Assembly (NCBI GenBank): GCA_963742715.1
Contig: CAVUMR010000001.1
Coordinates: 1,488,001-1,552,000, forward strand
From: CAVUMR01 sp963742715
GTDB lineage: Bacteria > Actinomycetota > Actinomycetes > Mycobacteriales > Micromonosporaceae
Reading direction: 5' to 3'
Length of the DNA: 64,000 bases
Positions 18,898 to 27,030 of this stretch are shown one piece after another (the stretch's first letter is position 1; each line of letters starts with the position of its first letter). Both the position numbers and the translations under genes were made by a program. The notes beneath the pieces are model-generated. The model had not been told where the DNA came from, made no database searches, and was given only the letters and a program-made list of their open reading frames with translations.

Positions 18898-21623
18898 GTC
18901 GTGCGGTCCGGCGTTCGACCTCAGGTGGCTGGCCCGGGGTTCGAACGGAAGCACAATCCGATCGGGATCCGTCCAGCCAGTCAGCCGCTGATGCGACGAG
19001 GTCCGGCCCAACCGGACCCACCGATGCTGGCGCTAGCGGTGCCGCGCCCAGCGATGGGGCGGGCGATGCCGGGGCTGGCGGTGCCGGACCTGGCGACGCC
19101 GGTGCTGCCGATGCCGCGCCCAGTGATGCCGGGTCAGGCAGTGTGGCGTTAGGCCACGCGGAGGCCGGCACCACGACGTTGGGACATGCGGACGCCGGCC
19201 AGGCCGGATCCGATCCGACCCGCACCGGCCGAGGAAGATCCGGCTCCGCGTGGGCCAATCTCGCCCACCGAGGCCCAGACGCAGGCGAGCCGAGTGTGAA
19301 GCCCGAACGAGCCAACTCCGCCGCAGAGAACGCTGGAGCCGCTCGGCCCGAGGGGTTGCTCGAATCCACAGCAGCCGCAGAGAGAGCAGAGCCCGCGGAG
19401 AGAGCGGCCGCGGAGGCACCAGAGCCGGAGAGAGTAGAGCCGGCGGACAAAGCCAAGCCCGCGGAGGGAGGAGCCGCGGAGACGCCAGAGCCCGCGGAGA
19501 GAGGAGCCGCGGAGAGGGCAGAGCCCGCGCAGCCCGCCGAGCCCGCCGAGCCCGCGGAGAGAGCCGAGCCGGCGGAGAGGGCAGAGCCGGCGGAGAGAGT
19601 CGACGTCTCGGAGTCCATGGGTCGCGCCGGGGCCGTTGACGCCGACCGCACCGGAGTCTTTGAAGCCACCGGGACAGCCGTCGGGACAGCCACCAGGACA
19701 GCCCCCGGAGTGAACGTTGCTACCGCGCCAGATTCCGGCCACCCCGCCACAGCGGATGACGCGAGAGGGTCACCGGCTCCCGCCCCGGCAAGCACCGGAG
19801 CGGCGGCCACCGACGTGCACACCGAATTGGTAGAGCTTGAGGCCGGCGGCCCGGTGGCGGCCGCGCGAGTCCCAGACGCGACCACTGTCGACCCCGTGAT
19901 GAACGACACGGCCGAGAAGGACGCCGACTCACTGGCGAATTCTTCCAACGAATCTCGCCGCGGAAAGGGCTTCATCGGGCGGCTGTTTCGCCGCCGGCGA
20001 GGCCGTAAGACGGCTCAACCAGCACCGGCATCCACGGATACCGGCGACGAGCCAGCGGTCACTGCCTCAAGCACGGGCGCCCCGGACTCGGCGACACGCG
20101 ACACCCGTAGCACCACACAAGCGAGCACCGTAGGCTTGCCGAGCACCGCCACCGCAAGGAGTGAGCCGGCGGACGTACGCGGGACAACTGAGCCCGGCCG
20201 TACCACTGGCGCCCCGGCGGACGTGAATGGCGGCGATCCGGTCCTAGTAGACGAGGGCGGCATGGCGCGCGAAGACGGTCCCGAGCAGACCGACGGTCCG
20301 TACGACGTGAGTCAGCGGCGCATCCGGCAAACGCTCGATGCCGCTGTTTCACGTGAAACAGATCCAGAGGACGACACCGGAATCGGCTGGCGTCAGGCGC
20401 CGCCGGAGGCCGGGAGCGAGGCCGCCCGGTACGACTCCACGGGCGCCGGCTCCAGCCACCCGGGTGGAGCGCCACGCCACGGCACGGTGTACCGGAGTGG
20501 CACCTCTGCGCCCGGAGATGCCACCGCGGCGGCTCCCCCACCGCAGGACGAGGCGTGGCGCAATCCGTACCCGCAGCAGGTGAATGACCCGAGCGGATAC
20601 GGACACGATCCGGCGCTGCAGAACGTGTCCGGTAGCGGCTATGCGCCAGGCGCCGCAGCGGGTGATCCGCACCTGGCACCGGAGCACCCGGCGGCTCAGG
20701 GGCCCGACTCACGTCAGGTACACGTCGATCCTGTTTCACGTGAAACAGAGCACGAGGATCCGCCGCTCGCGATGGAAGCGCGGAGAGCCGTACAGGTTCT
20801 CAACCCGGCCGGCGAGGTCACGATGCCGCGCCCGGCCAAGCGGCGGATCATCTGCATCGCGAACCAGAAGGGCGGCGTCGGTAAGACGACGACCGCGGTG
20901 AACCTCGCGGTCGCGCTCGCTCTGCACGGCAACCGGGTACTCGTGATCGATCTTGATCCGCAGGGCAACGCGTCGACCGGGCTGAACGTCGACCATCGCG
21001 CGGGGGTCAACAGCGTCTACGACTCGTTGATCGAGGAGCTTCCGCTCGCCGAGGTGACCCAGGCCGTCGAGGGCATTCCGAACCTGTTCTGTGTACCCGC
21101 GACCATCGACCTCGCCGGTGCGGAGATCGAGTTGGTGTCAGTGGTGGCTCGGGAGTCCCGGCTGCGCCGGGCGATCGAGGAGTACACCGAGCCCCTCGAC
21201 TACATCTTCATCGACTGCCCGCCCTCTCTCGGCCTGCTGACCGTGAACGCCTTGGTCGCGGCCGAGGAGGTACTGATCCCGATCCAGTGCGAGTACTACG
21301 CGCTGGAAGGGCTCGGGCAGCTCCTGCGCAACGTCGAGCTCGTCAAGGCGCACCTCAATCCGAGGATGCGGATTTCGACGATCCTGCTGACCATGTACGA
21401 CGGCCGTACCAAGCTTGCTGATCAGGTGGCGCAGGAAGTGCGGGAGCACTTCGGCGACGTCGTGGTTCGATCCGTGATCCCGCGGAGCGTACGGGTCTCA
21501 GAAGCGCCCGGATATGGCCAGTCGGTCATGACCTACGATCCAGGTTCGCGCGGCGCGACGAGCTACTTCGACGCTGCTCGTGAGATCGCCGAACGGGGCG
21601 CAAAGGCTGGAGGGGCCGCATGA
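18894..21623 (+). CDS. parA: Chromosome partitioning ATPase ParA with ~640-residue N-terminal extension
   Basis: The C-terminal ~270 residues are a standard ParA/Soj ATPase: deviant Walker A KGGVGKTT beginning at K659, IDLDPQGNAST, DYIFIDCPPSLGLLTVNAL, and the C-terminal SVIPRSVRVSEAPGYGQSV. With ParB it moves origins apart. The frame remains open upstream to ATG 18894, which overlaps the rsmG stop and has a GGAGG-like site. This predicts a 909-residue protein whose first ~640 residues are low-complexity, with Glu-Pro-Ala-Glu-Arg runs (about 19380-19610) and a basic segment GKGFIGRLFRRRRGRK near residue 360. Two parS palindromes lie inside the frame, each read as Val-Ser-Arg-Glu-Thr. A later start such as ATG 20772, giving a normal-length ParA, is possible but lacks a good ribosome binding site. 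Confidence 0.85.
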   Translation: MSRAVRRSTSGGWPGVRTEAQSDRDPSSQSAADATRSGPTGPTDAGASGAAPSDGAGDAGAGGAGPGDAGAADAAPSDAGSGSVALGHAEAGTTTLGHADAGQAGSDPTRTGRGRSGSAWANLAHRGPDAGEPSVKPERANSAAENAGAARPEGLLESTAAAERAEPAERAAAEAPEPERVEPADKAKPAEGGAAETPEPAERGAAERAEPAQPAEPAEPAERAEPAERAEPAERVDVSESMGRAGAVDADRTGVFEATGTAVGTATRTAPGVNVATAPDSGHPATADDARGSPAPAPASTGAAATDVHTELVELEAGGPVAAARVPDATTVDPVMNDTAEKDADSLANSSNESRRGKGFIGRLFRRRRGRKTAQPAPASTDTGDEPAVTASSTGAPDSATRDTRSTTQASTVGLPSTATARSEPADVRGTTEPGRTTGAPADVNGGDPVLVDEGGMAREDGPEQTDGPYDVSQRRIRQTLDAAVSRETDPEDDTGIGWRQAPPEAGSEAARYDSTGAGSSHPGGAPRHGTVYRSGTSAPGDATAAAPPPQDEAWRNPYPQQVNDPSGYGHDPALQNVSGSGYAPGAAAGDPHLAPEHPAAQGPDSRQVHVDPVSRETEHEDPPLAMEARRAVQVLNPAGEVTMPRPAKRRIICIANQKGGVGKTTTAVNLAVALALHGNRVLVIDLDPQGNASTGLNVDHRAGVNSVYDSLIEELPLAEVTQAVEGIPNLFCVPATIDLAGAEIELVSVVARESRLRRAIEEYTEPLDYIFIDCPPSLGLLTVNALVAAEEVLIPIQCEYYALEGLGQLLRNVELVKAHLNPRMRISTILLTMYDGRTKLADQVAQEVREHFGDVVVRSVIPRSVRVSEAPGYGQSVMTYDPGSRGATSYFDAAREIAERGAKAGGAA
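20344..20361. promoter_or_regulatory. parS: parS centromere site 1
   Basis: CTGTTTCACGTGAAACAG is a perfect 18-bp palindrome containing the universal ParB-binding core GTTTCACGTGAAAC. It lies inside the parA frame. Confidence 0.95.
20731..20748. promoter_or_regulatory. parS: parS centromere site 2
   Basis: The same perfect 18-bp palindrome CTGTTTCACGTGAAACAG, 387 bp from site 1 (129 codons, same frame) and about 120 bp before the ParA Walker A codons. Confidence 0.95.
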
Positions 21624-22654
21624 AGAACCGCCGAGGTGGACTCGGGCGGGGGCTGGGTGCACTGATTCCCACCGAGTCTCCGGCCATCCCCGGTCAGGTG
21701 GCCACGGCCGAGTCGCCGACGCACCCGGATGTCATCTCCGCGGGACGGGCTTCCGGTTCGGACGCGGTAGCGACCCAGCACAGCGACAACCGCTCCGCCG
21801 CCGCCGATCACGACGACTCACACCTCGCGCCCGTACCGGGAGCGCGGTTCCGTGAGATCGCGGTCAACGCGATCACCCCCAACGCCCGCCAGCCACGGCA
21901 CGTCTTCGACGAGGAGTCGCTGGAAGAGCTCAAGCACTCGATCGGTGAAGTGGGCTTCCTCCAGCCCATCGTGGTACGCGAGATCATGGCCGGCCGGTAC
22001 GAGCTGGTCATGGGTGAGCGGCGCTGGCGGGCAGCCAAGGAAATCGGCCTGGAGCTGATTCCGGCGATCATCCGGGACACCCGCGACGACCAGATGCTGC
22101 GGGACGCGCTGCTCGAGAACATCCACCGCGCGAACCTCAACCCGCTGGAAGAGGCGGCGGCGTACCAGCAGCTGCTGGACGAGTTCGGCGCGACGCACGA
22201 GGAGCTGGCTCGGCGCATCGGCCGGAGCCGCCCGCAGATCTCCAACACCATCCGGCTGCTCAACCTGCCCGCCGCCGTACAGCGTCGGGTCGCGGCCGGC
22301 GTGCTGTCCGCCGGGCACGCGCGCGCACTTCTCGCTCTCGAAGACGGGGACCAGCAGGACGCGCTCGCTCAGCGGATCGTGGCCGAGGGGCTGTCCGTGC
22401 GGGCCACCGAGGAACTTGTGGCGCTCGCGCTGCACGACTCCGACGTACCCCGGAAGCAGCCGGCTCAGCGGCGGGCGACGCCGCACGCCCCAGGCGTGAC
22501 CGAGCTGGCGCACCGGCTGTCTGACCGGTTCGACACGCGCGTGAAGGTCGACCTTGGCCGCCGCAAGGGCAAGATCGTCATCGAGTTCGCGACCGTTGAC
22601 GACCTGGAGCGGATCGTCGGCATTATGGGAGTCGACGGCCAGCCGGAGCAGTGA
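21620..22654 (+). CDS. parB: Chromosome partitioning protein ParB
   Basis: A 344-residue ParB/Spo0J CTP-dependent DNA clamp that loads at parS. The N-terminus RRGGLGRGLGALIP is the usual ParA-interacting segment. The ParB/Srx nuclease-fold part has NARQPRHVFDEESLEELKHSIGEVGFLQPIVVRE and the GERRWRAAKE motif. The helix-turn-helix is HEELARRIGRSRPQISNTIRLLNLP. The ATG overlaps the parA stop (ATGA), indicating translational coupling. Confidence 0.96.
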   Translation: MKNRRGGLGRGLGALIPTESPAIPGQVATAESPTHPDVISAGRASGSDAVATQHSDNRSAAADHDDSHLAPVPGARFREIAVNAITPNARQPRHVFDEESLEELKHSIGEVGFLQPIVVREIMAGRYELVMGERRWRAAKEIGLELIPAIIRDTRDDQMLRDALLENIHRANLNPLEEAAAYQQLLDEFGATHEELARRIGRSRPQISNTIRLLNLPAAVQRRVAAGVLSAGHARALLALEDGDQQDALAQRIVAEGLSVRATEELVALALHDSDVPRKQPAQRRATPHAPGVTELAHRLSDRFDTRVKVDLGRRKGKIVIEFATVDDLERIVGIMGVDGQPEQ

Positions 22655-23400
22655 CGTACCCATGGGGTGACGTCGACGGCAGCGACGATCCGGCCGCACT
22701 GATCGCGTGCCAGCGCACACTCGAGCGCTGGCACGCGATTTCGCGTTACCGGGCCCGCATGCGCGAACTCACCGGTCGTGAGCGGGTACTGGATGTCGGC
22801 TGCGGTCCCGGCGGCGAGACCACGTACGTCGGTGTGGACGCCTCGATGTCCATGGCCAGGACGGCCGCCTCACGTGGTCGGGCTGTGGTCGTCGCCGACG
22901 CGGCCGCGCTGCCGTTCCGGGACCGGCAGTTCGACGCGGTACGTGCCGACCGCTTGTTCCAGCACCTCGTCGATCCCCGGCGGGTACTCCGGGAGTTGAT
23001 CCGCGTACTGCGGCCCGGTGGCCGGCTCGTGGTGGCGGATCCGGACCAGTCGACGTTGGTTGTCGATGCGGCCGGGCATCCGCTGGCGGAACGCATCGTG
23101 GCGTACCGGCGCACGCATGTCCGGCAGCCGGATCTCGCGCACCGGCTGCCGGCCCTGTTGGCCTGGGCCGGCCTGGTCGACCTCACCATGGACGGCTTCC
23201 CGCTCGTCCTCACTGATCCGTCGGAGGCGTTCGGCATCACGACCTGGGCGCGCACGCTCGAAGAAGCCGGTGACGTGACCGACGAGGAGTGCGCGAGCTG
23301 GGAGGCGGCTCTGCGCGCGGGGCCGTTCGTATACGCCCTGACGTACTTCGTCGTGAGCGCCCGCCGCGGCGGCGCACCGGCGAAGACCGGCGGCCGCTAA
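22651..23400 (+). CDS. SAM-dependent methyltransferase
   Basis: A 249-residue class I methyltransferase. The SAM loop is VLDVGCGPGGETTYVGVDAS, followed by ADAAALPFRDRQFDAVRADRLFQHLVDPRRVLRELIRVLRPGGRLVVADPD, typical of the UbiE/Methyltransf_11 group. The loop between motif I and the acidic motif II strand is short: GGETTYVGVDAS lacks the helix usually found between GxGxG and VD, so a small internal deletion is possible. GTG 22651 overlaps the parB stop (GTGA). The substrate is unknown. Confidence 0.85.
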   Translation: MTYPWGDVDGSDDPAALIACQRTLERWHAISRYRARMRELTGRERVLDVGCGPGGETTYVGVDASMSMARTAASRGRAVVVADAAALPFRDRQFDAVRADRLFQHLVDPRRVLRELIRVLRPGGRLVVADPDQSTLVVDAAGHPLAERIVAYRRTHVRQPDLAHRLPALLAWAGLVDLTMDGFPLVLTDPSEAFGITTWARTLEEAGDVTDEECASWEAALRAGPFVYALTYFVVSARRGGAPAKTGGR

Positions 23401-23415
23401 CCCGCCGGTGCGTCC

Positions 23416-23515
23416 GGCCGCTGGTCCGTTTGGTATGCCGGGCCGTTGGTTCGCGTGGTGTGCCGGGCCGCTGGTCCGTCCTTTGGGCCCGGCGGTTAGT
23501 CCGTCTGGTGCGCGC
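23416..23515 (-). repeat. 25-bp tandem repeats overlapping the 3' end of the Ddl-like gene
   Basis: Four imperfect units begin at about 23416, 23441, 23466 and 23491. The last contains the TAA stop (23498-23496) and final codons of the ligase gene, so the array looks like tandem copying of the gene tail into the downstream spacer. Confidence 0.65.
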
Positions 23516-24644
23516 GGGCTATGGCCTGCCGGACCTGCCCGACCAGTACGGTCCCGAAGTCCAGCCCGGCCGCGTCGACCGCCATCGGCAGCAGCGACGT
23601 CTCGGTCATGCCTGGCGCGACGTTGGCCTCGAGTACGTGCGGCGTGCCGGTCGCGTCCACGATCACGTCCACCCGGGACATGTCCCGCAGCCCGAGCGTC
23701 CGGTGTACCGCCACGGCCACCTCGCCGACCGCCGCGGCCACCGCCGGGTCCAGCCGGGCCGGCACATGCCAGGTGGTGATTCCCGCGGTGTACCGGGCGG
23801 CATAGTCGTAGCCGCCGTTCGGGGGCACGATCTCGACCGCCGGTAGGGCGACCGGACCATCGTCCAGATCGAGCACGCTGACCGCGATGTCGGCACCCGG
23901 TACGAACTGCTCCACCAGTGCGGTCGAGCCGTACGCGAAGCACGCCACCATGGCGGTGGGTAGCTCGGCCGGCGTGTGTACCGCGTGTACGCCGAGCCCG
24001 GAACCGCCACTCGCCGGCTTGACCATCAGCGGCAGCCCGAGTCGCGCGAGGATGCGATCCATCAGCTTCTGCGCGCCCAGCTCGGAGAAGATGTCGTGCG
24101 GCAGCGCCACCCAGTCGGGGGTACGGATGCCGGCCCGCTGCAGTACCGCCTTGGCGGTCGGCTTGTCCCACGCGACCCGGGCCGCGTGCGCGTCGCTACC
24201 CACGTACGGGATTCCGATGAGATCGAGTACGCCGCGCAGCGAGCCGTCCTCACCGGCCTCCCCGTGCAGCGCGATCACGACAGCGTCCGGCGGGTCGACA
24301 GTCAGAGCCGCGAGCAGGTCCGCGTCGACATCCCGGAGCTCCACCTCGACCCGGGCACGCCGCAAGGCGTCCAGTGCCCGCCGGCCGGAACGGAGCGACA
24401 CGTCCCGCTCGTAGGACAGCCCGCCGGCGAGCACCAACGTGCGGAACTGCTCGGTCGCGCCGGCGCCAGCGACACCCGCGTCGGTCCCCGTGACGGCGGC
24501 GCCCGCGCCGGTCCCCGCGACGGCGGCGCCCGCTACGGCCACGCCAGCAGAAGGGTCGACGCCAGCTACGGCCGCGCGGGTGGAATGGTCGGCACCGCCC
24601 ACGGCCACGCCGGCGGACGGGTCGGCGCCAGAAACGGCGGTCAC
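23496..24644 (-). CDS. D-alanine--D-alanine ligase family ATP-grasp enzyme
   Basis: A 382-residue protein whose first ~65 residues are Ala/Gly/Val-rich with repeated DPSAGVAV and GADHSTRAAV-like segments. The enzyme part follows: LVLAGGLSYERDVSLRSGRRAL (family GG-S-E-VSL motif), VVIALHGEAGEDGSLRGVLDLIGIPYVGSD, the ATP-grasp lid VKPASGGSGLGVHAV, and the metal-binding VLEANVAPGMTETSLLPM. Ddl joins two D-Ala for peptidoglycan, but this origin-linked paralog could use another substrate. GTG 24644 overlaps the stop of the aminotransferase upstream, so the two are coupled. Confidence 0.85.
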   Translation of the reverse strand: MTAVSGADPSAGVAVGGADHSTRAAVAGVDPSAGVAVAGAAVAGTGAGAAVTGTDAGVAGAGATEQFRTLVLAGGLSYERDVSLRSGRRALDALRRARVEVELRDVDADLLAALTVDPPDAVVIALHGEAGEDGSLRGVLDLIGIPYVGSDAHAARVAWDKPTAKAVLQRAGIRTPDWVALPHDIFSELGAQKLMDRILARLGLPLMVKPASGGSGLGVHAVHTPAELPTAMVACFAYGSTALVEQFVPGADIAVSVLDLDDGPVALPAVEIVPPNGGYDYAARYTAGITTWHVPARLDPAVAAAVGEVAVAVHRTLGLRDMSRVDVIVDATGTPHVLEANVAPGMTETSLLPMAVDAAGLDFGTVLVGQVRQAIARAHQTD

Positions 24645-25951
24645 GCGAGGCCCGGCCCGGGGGTGTCATTGGTGTGGATGCCGGGCACCGCGGCGCCGCC
24701 GGCGGTACCGAAGGTGGTCCGCAACTCCAGCTCCTCGTCGATCACCTGGCCGAGCCGGCGCAGGCCCTCCCGAATCCGATCCGGTGGCGGGAAGCAGTAG
24801 CTCAACCGGAGATGCTCGATGCCGGAGCCGTCGGCGTAGAAGCCGGTACCGGGCACGTACGCCACCCGGCCGTGGATCGCGCGCGGCATCATCGCCTTCG
24901 AGTCGAGGCCCGGCGGCAACGTGACCCATACGTAGAAGCCGCCGTCCGGATGGGTCCAGCGGGTACCGGCCGGCAGGTAGTCGGCGAGGCCGGCGAGCAT
25001 CGCGTCCCGGCGCTCCCGGTACAGCTCCCGGAAGGTCTTGAGTTGCTGCTGCCACGGCATCGTCGTCAGGTACCCGGTGACCGCGGCTTGGGCGAACGCG
25101 CTCGGGCACAGGATCTGTGCCTCACTCGCGATCACCAGTTTTTCGCGTACGCCGTGCGGCGCGAGAACCCAGCCGACCCGCAGCCCCGGCGCGAACGTCT
25201 TGGAGAAGGTGCCGAGGTACAGCACCCCGTCCCGTACCCGGGACCGCAGCGCCGGTATCGGCTCCCGGTCGAAGCCGAGCAGGCCGTACGGGTCGTCCTC
25301 GACTACCAGGAGGCGCGCGCGTTCCGCGATCTCGAGGATGCGCTCCCGGCGGTTTTCGGCCAGCGTCACGCCGGCCGGGTTGTGGTAAGCCGGCACGGTG
25401 TAGAGGAACTTGGCGCGCCGGCCGGTACGGGCCACCGCCGCCAGAGCTTCCTCCAGCGCTTCCGGGATCAGTCCGTCGTCGTCCATTGGCACGTGTACGA
25501 CGTCGGCCTGCGCGGCCTGAAAGACGCCCAACGCACCGACGTAGCTCGGTCCCTCGGCCAGCACCACGTCGCCGGGATCGAGGAAGACGCGGGACACGAG
25601 GTCCAGGGCCTGCTGGGAGCCGACGGTCACCACCACGTCGTCCGGTGAGGCGCCCATCGACGCGTCGATCCCGGACAGTGCCATCACCGAGCAGATCTGC
25701 TCGCGCAGCGGGAGCTCGCCCTGGCCCACGCCGTACTGCAGCGAGGTGGTGCCGTGCCTGCCGGCCAGGTCGCCGAGCATCTCGCCCACCGCGTCCAGTG
25801 GGAGGGCGGCGACGTACGGCGCTCCCCCGGCCAGCGACACCACCTCGGGCCGGCTCGCGACCGCGAAGAGCGCCCGGATCTCGGAGGCGGTCATGCCCCG
25901 GATGCGCTGCGCGTACCGGTCGGCGTAGTCGTCGAGTGTGGTGCCGGACAA
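24641..25951 (-). CDS. PLP-dependent aminotransferase (class I, MocR/2-aminoadipate type without HTH)
   Basis: A 436-residue fold-type I aminotransferase. The PLP lysine is in YLGTFSKTFAPGLRVGWV. Other landmarks are VSLAGGAPYVAALPLDAVGE, LQYGVGQGELPLREQI, YTVPAYHNPAGVTLAENRR and VEDDPYGLLGFD. It has no N-terminal regulator domain. In related actinomycetes the orthologous gene is near parB, divergent from a GNAT gene as here. The amino-acid substrate cannot be deduced, but pairing with a Ddl-like ligase hints at amino-acid or D-amino-acid metabolism. Confidence 0.9.
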   Translation of the reverse strand: MSGTTLDDYADRYAQRIRGMTASEIRALFAVASRPEVVSLAGGAPYVAALPLDAVGEMLGDLAGRHGTTSLQYGVGQGELPLREQICSVMALSGIDASMGASPDDVVVTVGSQQALDLVSRVFLDPGDVVLAEGPSYVGALGVFQAAQADVVHVPMDDDGLIPEALEEALAAVARTGRRAKFLYTVPAYHNPAGVTLAENRRERILEIAERARLLVVEDDPYGLLGFDREPIPALRSRVRDGVLYLGTFSKTFAPGLRVGWVLAPHGVREKLVIASEAQILCPSAFAQAAVTGYLTTMPWQQQLKTFRELYRERRDAMLAGLADYLPAGTRWTHPDGGFYVWVTLPPGLDSKAMMPRAIHGRVAYVPGTGFYADGSGIEHLRLSYCFPPPDRIREGLRRLGQVIDEELELRTTFGTAGGAAVPGIHTNDTPGPGLA

Positions 25952-26216
25952 GATGTCCTCCCAGCGCCCACCGGCGTCCCAACTCGCGCGACGGCCGATC
26001 GCCGATGGCCGGCCAGGTCGGCGCTGGTGAGCGGAGCAGTTGTCACTCGGACCGCGCCGAGTCTACCGGCCCCACCAGGCGGTTCCTGCTCAATGTGATG
26101 CATGCGGCCGTGCCGGTGACTGTGTCCGAAGCCTCCCCCCGAACCTGATTCCCGCGTACGATCGGCTGGTTGGGGTCTGGGAGGGGAATCGCGTTGTACA
26201 CAGGCACGGTGCGCTG

Positions 26217-26864
26217 ATGTCCCGACGCCTCGTGAACCTCACTCTCGACACGCTCGAAGAGCTGCCTCGCCGCTGCCGCCGATGCGTGTTCTGGGAGCTG
26301 GATCCGGTGGCCGCGGAGCGCGCGGTTGAAGCTGGCGACCCGGAGCTGGAAAAGGAAGCCTGGGTATCCCAGACCCTGCTCGAATGGGGCTCCTGCGGAA
26401 AGCTCATCTATGTCGACGGCATGCCGGCCGGCTACGTGCTGTTCGCGCCGCCGGCGTACGTGCCCCGCTCGATTGCCTTCCCCACCAGCCCGGTCAGTCC
26501 GGACGCGGTGCTGCTGATGACCTCCCATGTCGTACCGGCGTTCAGCGGCGGCGGGCTCGGCCGGATGCTCGTCCAGGGAGTCGCGCGGGACCTCACCAAA
26601 CGCGGAGTCAAGGCGATCGAGGCCTTCGGCGACGCGAAGTGGGAAGGCCCCGGGTGCGTGGTACCCGCCGATTTCTACCTTTCCGTCGGGTTCAAGACGG
26701 TACGTCCGCATCCGCGCTTCCCGCGCCTGCGGCTGGAACTGCGCACCGCGCTGTCGTGGAAGTCTGACGTCGAGTACGCGTTGGAGAAGTTGCTCGGCTC
26801 GATGAGCCCGGAGGCGCTGCTGCGCCCGGCCACCCGCTCGTCCATGTCGTCCAGCTCATCCTGA
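26217..26864 (+). CDS. GNAT-family N-acetyltransferase near cwlM
   Basis: A 215-residue protein starting MSRRLVNLTLDTLEELPRRCRRCVFWELDP, with an acetyltransferase core VLLMTSHVVPAFSGGGLGRMLVQGVARDLTKRGVKAIEAFGD and a family C-terminus SWKSDVEYALEKLLGSMSPE. A gene of this type stands between parB and cwlM in many actinobacteria (position of Rv3916c in M. tuberculosis). ATG 26217 is chosen because similarity starts there; no clear ribosome binding site is present, so translation may be leaderless. The substrate is unknown. Confidence 0.85.
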   Translation: MSRRLVNLTLDTLEELPRRCRRCVFWELDPVAAERAVEAGDPELEKEAWVSQTLLEWGSCGKLIYVDGMPAGYVLFAPPAYVPRSIAFPTSPVSPDAVLLMTSHVVPAFSGGGLGRMLVQGVARDLTKRGVKAIEAFGDAKWEGPGCVVPADFYLSVGFKTVRPHPRFPRLRLELRTALSWKSDVEYALEKLLGSMSPEALLRPATRSSMSSSSS

Positions 26865-26917
26865 GCCGAGCCGATCGCCGCAGGGCGTGAGGGGGACCTG
26901 GCGAGCGAGCCGCGCCG

Positions 26918-27030
26918 GACCTCTGTGCGGGAATGAGCCGCCGCGGGAGAGCCAGGAAGGGACCTCAGTGCGGGAGTGAGCCGCCGCGGGAGAGCCAGGA
27001 CTGGGGCGTCAGTGCGCGAGAGCCGCGCGC
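26918..27030 (-). repeat. 43-44-bp tandem repeats overlapping the 3' end of cwlM
   Basis: Two close copies (26918-26960 and 26961-27003) share over 90% of bases. A third, shorter match at about 27004-27030 overlaps the last codons and the TGA (27011-27009) of the amidase gene. A weaker partial copy may precede at 26894. The pattern again suggests copying of a gene tail. Confidence 0.6.

Noticed and set aside
18833..19975. 380-codon minus-strand frame opposite the ParA extension
   Set aside because: The Ser/Ala/Gly-rich composition mirrors the repetitive sense strand and there is no start signal. It remains a caution for the ParA extension, since two opposite frames are open there.
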